A stretch of 64,000 nucleotides of DNA, from assembly GCA_964448135.1 (NCBI GenBank), contig CAYUVH010000059.1, positions 1 through 64,000 of the forward strand, written 5' to 3'. This DNA is from CAYUVH01 sp964448135 (GTDB taxonomy: Bacteria; Verrucomicrobiota; Verrucomicrobiia; Limisphaerales; UBA8199). The number at the start of each line of letters is the position of its first letter. Position 1 is the stretch's first letter. Under the pieces are notes generated by a model. The model saw only the letters and a list, made by a program, of their open reading frames with translations. It had not been told where the DNA came from and did not search any database. This document shows, in pieces, positions 25,626 to 34,274 of this stretch. Position numbers and translations under genes: made by a program.

Positions 25626-26420
25626 ATGAACTGGTATTACGTTGAATCCGGCCAGCAGGCCGGGCCGGTGGATGACGCGACGCTGGAGCAGTTGCGACAG
25701 AGCGGCCGGGTGCAGCCCGATACGCTGGTATGGCGGGAAGGGCTCGCGAACTGGATGCCTTTGAGCGAAGCGATCCCGGGTATCGCCGCGGGCCCAGGCG
25801 CCGCTTCTCAAGCGCCGGGCGGAGCGGACTTTTCGGCGACGCCGGGCACGACGACCGAGGCGGTCTGCGCCGAGTGCAACGGCATCTTTCCCATCCAGGA
25901 CATGGTGCAGTTTGGGAATGCGCGGGTGTGCGCGCGGTGCAAGCCGATCTTCATGCAAAAACTTGCAGAAGGCGCAAATGTCAATGTGGGCCAGATGGAA
26001 TACGCCCCGCTGGGCACGCGGTTCGGGGCCGCGGTGCTGGATGGCCTGATACTTTGGGTGGTGAACACGGGGATCAGCTTCGCGGGGGGATTCGGCATCG
26101 GGTTCGCGGCCGGGCAGAACACGAACGCGGCGCTGGGGTTGCAGTTGGTGTTGATGGCGGTCAGCGTGGGGATCGGCCTGAGTTACGAAACATTTTTCAT
26201 CGGGAAATTCGGCGCCACGCCAGGGAAGATGGCGTGCAAGATCAAGGTGGTCACCGCGGAGGGCGGCCGGGTCACCTACGCGCGGGCGTTGGGGCGTTAT
26301 TTTGCGAAGATGCTGAATTGCTTCACGTGCCTGATCGGTTACCTGATTGCTTTCTTCGACGACCAGAAGCGTTGTTTGCATGACCGGATCTGCGACACGC
26401 GGGTGGTGGTGAAGAGCTAG
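25626..26420 (+). CDS. GYF-2 / zinc-ribbon / RDD membrane protein
   Basis: 264 residues. Residues 1-50 are a GYF_2 domain (WYYVESGQQAGPVDDATLEQL then DTLVWREGLANWMPL), thought to bind proline-rich partners. A Cys4 ribbon follows (CAEC and CARC about 23 residues apart, near residues 80-105). Residues 120-264 are an RDD domain with three helices, starting YAPLGTRFGAAVLDGLILW and ending with the characteristic KRCLHDRICDTRVV. It opens a plus-strand operon reaching 35040, with a 9-base gap to the next gene. RDD proteins are membrane proteins with possible transport roles; the combination suggests assembly or sensing at the membrane. Confidence 0.88.
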   Translation: MNWYYVESGQQAGPVDDATLEQLRQSGRVQPDTLVWREGLANWMPLSEAIPGIAAGPGAASQAPGGADFSATPGTTTEAVCAECNGIFPIQDMVQFGNARVCARCKPIFMQKLAEGANVNVGQMEYAPLGTRFGAAVLDGLILWVVNTGISFAGGFGIGFAAGQNTNAALGLQLVLMAVSVGIGLSYETFFIGKFGATPGKMACKIKVVTAEGGRVTYARALGRYFAKMLNCFTCLIGYLIAFFDDQKRCLHDRICDTRVVVKS

Positions 26421-26429
26421 GCTGGCGTA

Positions 26430-27011
26430 ATGAGCCCGGCATTGGATTGCCCAAAATGCGGGGCCGCCCTGCCCCCCGAGTTATTCAACCGGCCCGAGCT
26501 GGCGCCCTGCCCGCGCTGTGATACGTTGGTGCGGGCGGAGGTCTTTCCCGCGTTCTTCCGGCCGATTGCCGCGGGGCGCGAGGCGGAAATCTCCCTGAAC
26601 GAATCGGAGGCGACATGCTTTTATCATCCGGAAAAGAAAGCGGTGGTGCCCTGCGCGAGTTGCGGGCGGTTCCTGTGCGCGTTGTGCGATTGCGAGCTGC
26701 GGGGGGAACATTTTTGCCCGACCTGCGTGGAGACCGGGCGCAAGAAGGGCAAGATCAAGGGATTGGACAACCAGCGGGTGTGTTACGACAACATCGCCCT
26801 GGCCTTGTCCATCCTGCCGATGATCATTTTTTATCTGACGTTCATCACCGCGCCGATGACGTTGTATGTGGCGATCCGGTATTGGCGCTCGCCGTTAAGC
26901 GTGGTACGGAAATCCCGCTGGCGCTTTGTCGTGGCGATCTGCGTGGCCTCGCTGCAAATCATCATCTGGGCCCTGGTCCTGCTGGGCATCACAAGGAGGT
27001 GGCGTGCCTGA
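26430..27011 (+). CDS. zinc-ribbon and B-box-like zinc-finger membrane protein
   Basis: 193 residues. An N-terminal ribbon (CPKCG...CPRC) is followed near residues 68-105 by CFYHP, CASCGRFLCALC and CPTC, a Cys/His cluster like the B-box finger of the FHA protein at the left of the window. Two membrane helices follow (ALSILPMIIFYLTFITAPM and FVVAICVASLQIIIWALVLL). Function unknown; the zinc module probably mediates protein contacts. Its last 8 bases overlap the next gene. Part of the MoxR/DUF58 operon. Confidence 0.82.
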   Translation: MSPALDCPKCGAALPPELFNRPELAPCPRCDTLVRAEVFPAFFRPIAAGREAEISLNESEATCFYHPEKKAVVPCASCGRFLCALCDCELRGEHFCPTCVETGRKKGKIKGLDNQRVCYDNIALALSILPMIIFYLTFITAPMTLYVAIRYWRSPLSVVRKSRWRFVVAICVASLQIIIWALVLLGITRRWRA

Positions 27012-27627
27012 CAATACCTATAGCCGATTAACCTGGGCCCGACAGCGCGCCGTGGTGTCCGTGGGTTCCGAATCGCGCTCGAGCCTGTGGCTGGGAGCGG
27101 ACCATCTGCTGGTGGTGGAAACCAACGGCTACACGGAAAAATACAAGCGCTTCTATTTCCGCGACATCCAGGCGCTGGATTTCCGCAAGACCCAGCGCTG
27201 GCATATCTGGACTCTGGTGCTGAGCTTGATTTGCGGCGGTCTCGCTTTGATCGGGGTGCTGACCGGGTCAACGGTGGGCATGGGAGTTTTCGGAGGGCTG
27301 GCGGCGTTGGTGGCCATTCCTTTGGTGGTCAACATTCTCCGGGGGTCGACCTGTTCCTGCCGGATTCGAACCGCGGTGCAGACCGAACCCTTGTGGCCGC
27401 TGAGCCGGTTTCGTCGCGCGCAAAAAGTCCTCGCGATCCTGCGCCCGCGGATCGCGGAGGCGCAGGGCAATTTGACTCCCGGGGAAATCATGACGCGGAT
27501 GCGCCCGGCGCCAACGGCGACAACGCCCACGGTGGAAACCGCGGCGGAACCCCTGCCCTCCAGCCCGACTGCCCCAGGCCCTACTCCCGAACCGGCGGGC
27601 GAAACTCCGCCGGGGCCGGCCGCATAA
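27004..27627 (+). CDS. PH-like membrane protein of unknown function
   Basis: 207 residues from a GTG at 27004, chosen because AAGGAGGT, the strongest Shine-Dalgarno in this operon, ends three bases before it. The first 60 residues (SSLWLGADHLLVVETNGY, then KRFYFRDIQALDFRKT) read like a bacterial PH-like beta domain. Two helices follow (IWTLVLSLICGGLALIGVL and VFGGLAALVAIPLVVNIL). The C-terminus is a Pro/Thr/Ala-rich tail. It overlaps the previous stop and is immediately followed by the next ATG (zero spacing). Role unknown. Confidence 0.8.
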   Translation: MPDNTYSRLTWARQRAVVSVGSESRSSLWLGADHLLVVETNGYTEKYKRFYFRDIQALDFRKTQRWHIWTLVLSLICGGLALIGVLTGSTVGMGVFGGLAALVAIPLVVNILRGSTCSCRIRTAVQTEPLWPLSRFRRAQKVLAILRPRIAEAQGNLTPGEIMTRMRPAPTATTPTVETAAEPLPSSPTAPGPTPEPAGETPPGPAA

Positions 27628-27948
27628 ATGGAGCTGACGTTACAGCGATGTCTGAATCACAGCGCGCGCGAAGCCGTGGCGCGCTGCCCGGTTTGCCTGC
27701 GGTTTTTTTGCCGCGAATGCGTCACCGAGCACGATGACCGGATGATTTGCACCGCCTGCCTGCGGAAGACCATCGCGGCGACGGAAAAGAAGCGCCCGAT
27801 GGCCAGCCGCGTGGCGCGCGTGGTGCCGGGCGCGTTGGGGTTGCTGGTCGCCTGGTTTTTTTTCTACCTGATCGGGTCCACCCTGCTTTCGCTGCCCGAT
27901 TCATTCCATGAGGCGTCCCTATGGCAAGTGCCCTGGTACGACCAATAA
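27628..27948 (+). CDS. small B-box-like zinc-finger membrane protein
   Basis: 106 residues beginning directly after the previous stop. Residues 8-45 hold CLNHSAREAVARCPVC, then CREC and CTACL, a compact Cys/His zinc module of the same kind as in the neighbouring 193-residue protein. One membrane helix follows (VVPGALGLLVAWFFFYLIGS). The last 28 bases overlap the DUF4129 gene. The organisation suggests a cytoplasmic zinc finger tethered to the membrane. Function unknown. Confidence 0.8.
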   Translation: MELTLQRCLNHSAREAVARCPVCLRFFCRECVTEHDDRMICTACLRKTIAATEKKRPMASRVARVVPGALGLLVAWFFFYLIGSTLLSLPDSFHEASLWQVPWYDQ

Positions 27949-29621
27949 ACCCCAAGGCGCGCCCGCAGGGGGCGAAGTCGAGCCTCGACCTCGCCGAGCA
28001 CGCGGCGTCGCTGTTGCGGACGGCATCGGCGGCGACGCTGGCGACTTACTATATTGGAACGCTGCCCTTTGTTCTGGGCGGATTGTATTACTGGACGGAC
28101 ATGGGCCGGGGAGCGTACGCGGGCGAACGGCTCATGGCGGGCGCGCTGGCCATGTCGGCGCTGTTTGTTTGGATGAAGACCTGGCAGGCCATTTTCTGCA
28201 GCCGGCTGCGGGCGGCACTGCATGGCGTGGCCCCTCCTCCACTGGGGCTGAGGCGGTTTGGCCATACCGCCATCGGCCAGGCGGCCTTGCAGCCGCCCGG
28301 ATTATTTCTGCTACCACTCTCGGCGCTGCCGATTCTGCCGTTCCCCTGGGTGGTCGCCTTTTTTCAAAACGTGATTGTGCTGGGTGATCATCCGGGCCGC
28401 CGGACCCGCGAGCTGATGAAGGAATCGGCGAGGCACGCCGCCCTGTGGCCGGCGCAGAACCAGACGTTGCTGCTGATGATGCTGGGGTTCGGCGTTGTGG
28501 TGTTCCTGAACCTGCTCATGGTGTGCATGGGGCTGCCGTATTTGCTGAACAAGTTGCTGGGCATCGAGTCCGTGTTCACACGGGGCATCAATGGCGTCAT
28601 GAACACCACGCTGCTGATCTCGGTGGTGGGGCTCACTTATCTCTGCCTGGATCCGTTGTTCAAGGCGGCCTATACGTTGCGATGTTTCTACGGCGACTCC
28701 ACGGGATCGGGCGAAGATCTGCGCGCGGAATTGCGGTCGTTCAGCCGGCTGAGCACGAAACTCGCGGCGTGGCTGGTGGCGGGAATGCTGCTGGCGGGCG
28801 CGGGACCGGTCGCGACGGCGGCTGAGGCGGAGGAACAGTCTCCCGGCGCACCGGCGGAGCAAAGTAATGCCAATATTCCGCCACCCAAACTCGATGAGGC
28901 CATCCAGGAAACATTGCGCGGCCGCAAGTATGCCTGGCGGCAGCCGCGCGTCAAAGCAGCGGAGCCGGAATCGGAATACAAGGAGGGGGCAATCAGCAAA
29001 TTTTTTCGCAAGGTCTTTGATTTCCTGGGGAACTGCGCCAAGGCGGTCGGCGAGTGGCTGGGGGGCATCATGCGTTGGATTTTCGGCCGCTCCAGCCCCC
29101 GGCCCGTAAATGTGCCTTCCACCATGAACTGGCTGGGGTGGTTCAAGGCCATTCTCTACGGACTGGTCGCGGCGGTGATCGTGGTGATCATCGGCTTGAT
29201 CTACCGGCTGTGGCAGGGGCGGCGGCGCGGGGAGGAACCCTTGCAGGCCGAGAGCATCCAGGTGCAACCGGATTTGCGCGACGAGTCGGTCAGCGCGGAC
29301 CAGTTGCCCGAGGACGGCTGGATCAAGCTGGCGAAGGAGCTGCTGGAGCGCGGGGAATTCCGGCTGGCGTTGCGGGCGTTTTACCTGGCGAGCCTCGCGC
29401 ATCTGGCCACGCGCAACCTGGTGAGCCTGGCGAAGTCCAAATCGAATCGCGATTACGAGCGCGAACTGAAACGGCGCGCGCACGCGTACCCGGAGCTGGT
29501 GACGGTCTTCGGGGAAAACGTCACGGATTTTGACCGCGTGTGGTATGGGATGCACGAGGTGAACCCCGAATTGCTCGGGCACTTCGCCGCGAACGTGGAA
29601 CGAATCAAAGCGGAGGCATGA
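27921..29621 (+). CDS. DUF4129 domain membrane protein
   Basis: 566 residues. The N-terminal 300 residues contain about six membrane helices (TYYIGTLPFVLGGLYYW; LLMMLGFGVVVFLNLLMVCM and others). A Pro/Ala-rich periplasmic linker, a further helix near 415-435 (AILYGLVAAVIVVIIGLIY) and the C-terminal DUF4129 domain follow, with DGWIKLAKELLERGEFRLAL, LRAFYLASLAHLA and FDRVWYGMHEV. DUF4129 is regularly encoded with MoxR, DUF58 and DUF4350, as here. The DUF4350 gene starts 16 bases after its stop. Confidence 0.87.
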   Translation: MASALVRPINPKARPQGAKSSLDLAEHAASLLRTASAATLATYYIGTLPFVLGGLYYWTDMGRGAYAGERLMAGALAMSALFVWMKTWQAIFCSRLRAALHGVAPPPLGLRRFGHTAIGQAALQPPGLFLLPLSALPILPFPWVVAFFQNVIVLGDHPGRRTRELMKESARHAALWPAQNQTLLLMMLGFGVVVFLNLLMVCMGLPYLLNKLLGIESVFTRGINGVMNTTLLISVVGLTYLCLDPLFKAAYTLRCFYGDSTGSGEDLRAELRSFSRLSTKLAAWLVAGMLLAGAGPVATAAEAEEQSPGAPAEQSNANIPPPKLDEAIQETLRGRKYAWRQPRVKAAEPESEYKEGAISKFFRKVFDFLGNCAKAVGEWLGGIMRWIFGRSSPRPVNVPSTMNWLGWFKAILYGLVAAVIVVIIGLIYRLWQGRRRGEEPLQAESIQVQPDLRDESVSADQLPEDGWIKLAKELLERGEFRLALRAFYLASLAHLATRNLVSLAKSKSNRDYERELKRRAHAYPELVTVFGENVTDFDRVWYGMHEVNPELLGHFAANVERIKAEA

Positions 29622-29637
29622 GCGCCATAACCACCTT

Positions 29638-30879
29638 GTGAAGAAGCGAATACCGATATTGATCCTGGCAGCCTGCGCGATCGGGTTCCTGGCCGGGACG
29701 CTGGAGCTGTTCCGGCTGCGCTTCGAGACGGGTGACATGTATCCGGAGTACTCCTCGCTGCGGGCCGGTCCGCTCGGCACGATGGTGCTCTACGAAAGCC
29801 TGGAGAAATTGCCGCGGATCGAAGTGAAGCGCGATTTCAGCGCGGAGGGGAAACTGCCGGAGGGCGCTTCGACGAGTTACCTGCACCTCGGCGCGAACAT
29901 CTGGGAGTGGTGCTATTTCTCGGGGGATGATTACGAGGAGATCAACCAGTTCGCGACGAAGGGCGGCCGGCTGGTGGTGACGTTTTTTCCGCAAAGCATG
30001 GTGTCGCCGTTCATGCGCGGCGCGATGTTGCCGCCGGCGATCCGGACCAACGCCGCCGTGTTGCCGAAGAAATCCCCGGGCGGGAAGTCCGCGAAAAGAA
30101 ACTTCGCGAACCTGGGCGACTGGCAGGAGCTGCGCGAGCGGCTGGGGCTGGAGCTGGACTTTTCACCGCTGTCACCGGGCGTGGACAAGGTTTATCAGCC
30201 GGCGCTGGCGGTGAACCAAAGCAAGCTGCCGTTGCCGGACATCCTCAACTGGCACAGCGGCATCGTCTTTACCAACCTCGACAAGAGCTGGCAGGTGATT
30301 TATTCGCGGGGCTACAACCCGGTGGTGATTGAGCGAAAGATTGGGAAGGGCTCGATCGTGTTCGCGTCCGATTCTTTTTTTATCAGCAACGAGGGGTTGC
30401 AAAAGGATCGGCACGCGGAGTTGCTGGCGTGGCTCGTCGGGCAGAATCGGAAAATGCTTTTTGACGAGGCGCACTTCGGGATCGTGGAGCATCCGGGCAT
30501 GGCCGGCCTGATGTGGAAATACCGTTTGCACGGGGTCGCACTGGGGCTCCTGTTGCTGGTGGGTTTGTTCATCTGGCAGCAGGCGGTGAGTTTCGTGCCG
30601 TCGCCACCGGCGGTGGCGGCCTCCCGCGAGGTGGTGGGACGCGAGGCGGGAAGCGGATTTGTGAATTTGTTGCGGCGGAATGTGAAACCCGGTGAACTGC
30701 TGGGGGTGTGCTTCCAGGAATGGAGCAAGTCGCTCCTGCAACGCAGCGGGTTCTCGCTGAGCCGGGTGGACCAGGCGCAGAACGTCATGGAAGCCGAACA
30801 GGCGCAGCCGGTGTTGAGCCGCAATCCGGTGCGCGCGTATCGGGAGATTTCCCGGATTTTGGGAAAGAAAAGGCATTGA
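29638..30879 (+). CDS. DUF4350 domain protein
   Basis: 413 residues from a GTG at 29638. An ATG 20 bases earlier is out of frame and stops after seven codons. An N-terminal anchor (IPILILAACAIGFLAGTLEL) is followed by a periplasmic GATase1-like domain: EYSSLRAGPLGTMVLYESLE, GGRLVVTFFP, GKGSIVFASDSFFISNE. It ends in the diagnostic FDEAHFGIVEHPGMAGLMWK and a second helix (LGLLLLVGLFIWQQA). This is the standard partner of DUF4129, MoxR and DUF58. The MoxR gene follows 13 bases later. Confidence 0.87.
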   Translation: MKKRIPILILAACAIGFLAGTLELFRLRFETGDMYPEYSSLRAGPLGTMVLYESLEKLPRIEVKRDFSAEGKLPEGASTSYLHLGANIWEWCYFSGDDYEEINQFATKGGRLVVTFFPQSMVSPFMRGAMLPPAIRTNAAVLPKKSPGGKSAKRNFANLGDWQELRERLGLELDFSPLSPGVDKVYQPALAVNQSKLPLPDILNWHSGIVFTNLDKSWQVIYSRGYNPVVIERKIGKGSIVFASDSFFISNEGLQKDRHAELLAWLVGQNRKMLFDEAHFGIVEHPGMAGLMWKYRLHGVALGLLLLVGLFIWQQAVSFVPSPPAVAASREVVGREAGSGFVNLLRRNVKPGELLGVCFQEWSKSLLQRSGFSLSRVDQAQNVMEAEQAQPVLSRNPVRAYREISRILGKKRH

Positions 30880-30892
30880 AGGAACTGAGATT

Positions 30893-31852
30893 ATGAATTC
30901 AGAACGACTCAAGGAAACCCTCGCCCGCGCGAAGGCGGAGACGGCCAAGGTGATCATCGGCCAGGGAGATGTGATCGACAAGGCTCTGATCGCCATCTTC
31001 ACCGGCAATCATGCGTTGATCGAAGGCGTGCCGGGCATCGCCAAGACGCTGCTGGTGCGGACGCTGGGCCGCGTGCTTGGCTGCGAATCGGCGCGCATCC
31101 AATTCACGCCGGATCTGATGCCGGCGGACATCACCGGGACGAACGTTTACAATTTGCAGCGCAACGAATTCGTCTTGATCAAGGGGCCGGTGTTCACGTC
31201 GTTTTTGCTCGCGGACGAAATCAATCGCGCGCCGGCCAAGACGCAGTCGGCGCTGTTGCAGGCGATGCAGGAGCGCGTGGTGACGATCGATCGCGACACG
31301 CACGTGCTGCCGGCGAACTTCACGGTGTTTGCGACGCAGAACCCCATCGAGTATGAGGGCACCTATCCCCTGCCCGAGGCGCAGAAGGATCGTTTCATGC
31401 TCAAGATTTCGATGGCCGCGCCCGGGCGGGAGGACGAGTTGCTGCTGGCCCGCCGCACCATGAGCAACGAAGCGCCGGAAGCCATGCTCGCCAGCGGAGC
31501 GGTGCAACCGGTGATCCAGACCGAGGAATTGGTGGTGCTGCGCGAAGTGCTGGCCGGGCTGGTGGTGCGCGACGAATTGATCGGCTACCTGGTTGACATC
31601 GTCCGCGCGACGCGGCAACACGAGAGCGTGCTGGTCGGCGCCGGGCCGCGCGCGACGCAATCGCTGATCATGGCTTCGCGGGCGGTGGCGGCCATGGCTG
31701 GCAGGGACTTTGTGACGCCGGACGACATCAAGACCATGGCCGGCCCCGTGCTGGAACATCGCCTGATCCTGCGGCCGGAGTTCGAAATCGAAGGCCTCAG
31801 CATCGCCGAAGTGATTCAACAAATTCTTGCGCAGATTCCCGTGCCCCGATGA
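30893..31852 (+). CDS. MoxR family AAA+ ATPase
   Basis: 319 residues. Walker A is GVPGIAKT (45-52), Walker B is FLLADEINRAPAKTQSALL, sensor 1 is FAVFATQNPIEYEGTYPLPE read without the leading bases as FATQNPIEYEGTYPLPEAQ, and the arginine-finger/sensor 2 region is GAGPRATQSLIMASRA. MoxR ATPases act as chaperones that load metals or assemble membrane and periplasmic complexes, usually with DUF58 and von Willebrand domain partners. The stop overlaps the DUF58 start by four bases. This is the energy-providing member of the operon. Confidence 0.95.
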   Translation: MNSERLKETLARAKAETAKVIIGQGDVIDKALIAIFTGNHALIEGVPGIAKTLLVRTLGRVLGCESARIQFTPDLMPADITGTNVYNLQRNEFVLIKGPVFTSFLLADEINRAPAKTQSALLQAMQERVVTIDRDTHVLPANFTVFATQNPIEYEGTYPLPEAQKDRFMLKISMAAPGREDELLLARRTMSNEAPEAMLASGAVQPVIQTEELVVLREVLAGLVVRDELIGYLVDIVRATRQHESVLVGAGPRATQSLIMASRAVAAMAGRDFVTPDDIKTMAGPVLEHRLILRPEFEIEGLSIAEVIQQILAQIPVPR

Positions 31853-33231
31853 TCGTCCCCCGCAATCGACTCCTGTTCTGGGTCATCTGGGTCGTGCTGC
31901 CCTTTGGCCTGGTGGCGACGCTTGGGCGCACCGGCCTGATCGTGGCGCTCGCGGGAGTGAGTACGTTGGTGGTGCTCGCCCTTGCCGACGCGCTCAGGTC
32001 GGGACGGGTTTTTGCAGGGCTGAGCGTGGATCTTCCCGGGGTGAACCGGCTGTCGAAGGACCGGCCGGGCAAACTGGAAATCCGCATCCGCAATGAACGG
32101 CAAACGGCGCGCAACATCCGGCTGGCGCTGGCCTTGCCGCCGGAGATTGAATGTCCACAGGCGGACGCCGTCGTGGCGCTGGCAGGCGGCAGCGAATGGT
32201 TCCGCCTCGGCTGGCCGTGTGTGCCGCGGCGGCGTGGCCGCTACCGGCTGGACGTGGCCTGCCTCGAAACGCCCTCGCCACTTGGATTCTGGAACGTCCG
32301 CAAAGCCTTTCCGGTGAAAGCCGAGGTGCGCGTTTATCCCAACATGCTGGCGGAGCGGAAGAGCCTGGCGGCGGTGTTTCTGAACCGCACCGGGACCGGG
32401 TTGCACACCCAGCGGCAGGTCGGCAAGGGCCGCGATTTCGAAAAACTGCGGGAATATATTCCGGGTGACAGTTACGATGAGATTCATTGGAAGGCGACGG
32501 CCAAGCGCAGCCGGCCGGTGACCAAGGTTTTCCAAATCGAGCGCACGCAGGAGGTCTACGTGATCGTGGATGCTTCCCGGCTATCGGCCCGAAATGTGGC
32601 CAAGGCCGTGCCCGCGTCCGCAACGGCCGGGATTCCAACCACGGACGAAGGCGAACCGCAGACCGACACGCTGCTGGAACGCTACGTGACGGCGTCGCTG
32701 ATGCTGGGACTGGTGGCGGAACGGCAGGGAGATTTGTTCGGGCTGATGGCGTTCTCGGACCGGATCGAAACTTTCCTGCGCGCCCGCAACGGCCCCGCGC
32801 ATTACCAGGCGTGCCGGGACGCGCTGTATACTTTGCAGCCTCGGATCGTCAGCCCCGACTACGACGAGGTTTTCTCGTTTATCCGGCTGCGGTTGCGACG
32901 GCGGGCGTTGCTGGTGATTCTCACGGCACTCGACGACGCCGTACTGGCCGAAAGTTTCGTAAAAAACGTGGAGCTGATTCGCCGCCAGCATTTGGTCCTG
33001 GTGAACGTGCTGCCGCCGCCAGGCGTGGCGCCGCTGTTCACGCAACCCGAGACCAAATCGCTGGACGAAATGTATCAGCACCTGGGCGGACACCTGCGCT
33101 GGGCCAAGCTGCGCGAGCTGGAGAAGGTCTTGCAGCGACGCGGAGTGAAGCTCTCTTTGCTGCGCACGGAACAGTTAAGCGCGGACATCGTGACGCAATA
33201 CCTGAACGTCAAACAACGGCAATCGCTATGA
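31849..33231 (+). CDS. DUF58 domain protein
   Basis: 460 residues. Two N-terminal helices (LLFWVIWVVLPFGLVATL and LIVALAGVSTLVVLALAD) are followed by a beta domain, the DUF58 signature YIPGDSYDEIHWKATAKR and a vWA-like C-terminal region (EVYVIVDASRL, ALLVILTALDD). The vWA MIDAS-like DASRLS at the start of that domain resembles the family. It partners MoxR; the ATGA overlap at both ends (31849 and 33228) implies coupled translation of moxR, this gene and the SpoIIM-like gene. Confidence 0.93.
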   Translation: MIVPRNRLLFWVIWVVLPFGLVATLGRTGLIVALAGVSTLVVLALADALRSGRVFAGLSVDLPGVNRLSKDRPGKLEIRIRNERQTARNIRLALALPPEIECPQADAVVALAGGSEWFRLGWPCVPRRRGRYRLDVACLETPSPLGFWNVRKAFPVKAEVRVYPNMLAERKSLAAVFLNRTGTGLHTQRQVGKGRDFEKLREYIPGDSYDEIHWKATAKRSRPVTKVFQIERTQEVYVIVDASRLSARNVAKAVPASATAGIPTTDEGEPQTDTLLERYVTASLMLGLVAERQGDLFGLMAFSDRIETFLRARNGPAHYQACRDALYTLQPRIVSPDYDEVFSFIRLRLRRRALLVILTALDDAVLAESFVKNVELIRRQHLVLVNVLPPPGVAPLFTQPETKSLDEMYQHLGGHLRWAKLRELEKVLQRRGVKLSLLRTEQLSADIVTQYLNVKQRQSL

Positions 33232-34274
33232 TTATTGATCTCGAGCGATTTGTGGCGGCGGAACGTCCGGGCTGGACGGAGTTGGAGACCATGCTCAACC
33301 GGATCGAGGAGACGCAGAACCTCCGGCTCTCGCTCGAGCAGCTCGAACGCTTTCACCTGTTGTACGAGCGCGCGGCCGCGGACCTGGCGCGGCTGAGCAC
33401 TTTCTCCGCGGAACCGGAAACGCGGCGCTACCTCGAGCATCTCATCTCGCGGGCTTATGGCGAGATCCACGAAACCCGCGAGCGGCGTCGGAATCTGTAT
33501 CCCCTGCAATGGTTTTTCCACACCCTGCCGCAAACCTTCCGGCGGAACATCCGGGCGTTCTGGCTGTCCGTGGCCATCACGATTGTCGGCGCCGTCTTCG
33601 GCGGCGCGGCCTTGGGCCTGGACCCGGAATCCAAAGGCGTTTTCATGCCATTCGAGCACCTGAAGGATGATCCGGCCGAACGTGTCGCGCGGGAGGAAAA
33701 GTCCAGGAGCGAAGGCATCGCCGGGCATGAAAGCTCCTTCGCCGCCTACCTGATGACGCACAACATCCGGGTTTCGATTTTCACCATGGCGCTGGGGATG
33801 ACCTGGGGTATCGGCACGGTGATCATGCTGTTCACGAACGGCACGATGGTCGGGGCGGTGGCGGTGGATTACATCCGGGCCGGGCAGACGAAGTTTTTGC
33901 TGGGCTGGCTGATGCCGCACGGCGTGATCGAAATTCCCGCGATCCTCATTGCCGGCCAGGCCGGGCTGCTCCTGGCGTGGGCCTTGATCGGCTGGGGCGA
34001 CCACACCCGGCTGTCACAACGCCTGCGCGCGGTGTCGCAGGACCTGATGACGCTGATTTTTGGCGTGGGGGTGCTGCTGGTGTGGGCGGGAATCATCGAA
34101 GGCTTTTTCTCCCAGTATCACGAACCCATCCTCCCCTACTCGGTCAAAATCGCGTTCGGCGCGGTGGAGCTGGCCATGCTCATTCTCTTCCTGTCCCGCT
34201 CCGGCGTGAAGACCGCGCCGGTGACGAACGCCCAGACTGCTGATGAATTCCTCGCTGCAAATCCGAACCCCTGA
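33228..34274 (+). CDS. stage II sporulation protein M-like (DUF95) membrane protein
   Basis: 348 residues from the ATG at 33228 overlapping the DUF58 stop. The first 90 residues are charged and helical (FVAAERPGWTELETMLNRIE), then five to six helices begin with IRAFWLSVAITIVGAVFG. The conserved SpoIIM features are present: YLMTHNIRVSIFTMALGMTW, IGTVIMLFTNGTMVG and LLGWLMPHGVIEIPAILIAG. The name comes from Bacillus, but this organism shows no sporulation genes, and the family is widespread beside MoxR and RDD genes. The last 32 bases overlap the next gene. Confidence 0.92.
   Translation: MIIDLERFVAAERPGWTELETMLNRIEETQNLRLSLEQLERFHLLYERAAADLARLSTFSAEPETRRYLEHLISRAYGEIHETRERRRNLYPLQWFFHTLPQTFRRNIRAFWLSVAITIVGAVFGGAALGLDPESKGVFMPFEHLKDDPAERVAREEKSRSEGIAGHESSFAAYLMTHNIRVSIFTMALGMTWGIGTVIMLFTNGTMVGAVAVDYIRAGQTKFLLGWLMPHGVIEIPAILIAGQAGLLLAWALIGWGDHTRLSQRLRAVSQDLMTLIFGVGVLLVWAGIIEGFFSQYHEPILPYSVKIAFGAVELAMLILFLSRSGVKTAPVTNAQTADEFLAANPNP

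Noticed and set aside
28311..29780. 489-codon frame antisense to the DUF4129 gene
   Set aside because: Gln/Arg/His-rich shadow of a real gene.
30893..34274. SpoIIM name suggesting sporulation
   Set aside because: No other sporulation genes in the window; the SpoIIM family is widespread beside MoxR/RDD genes in non-sporulating bacteria.
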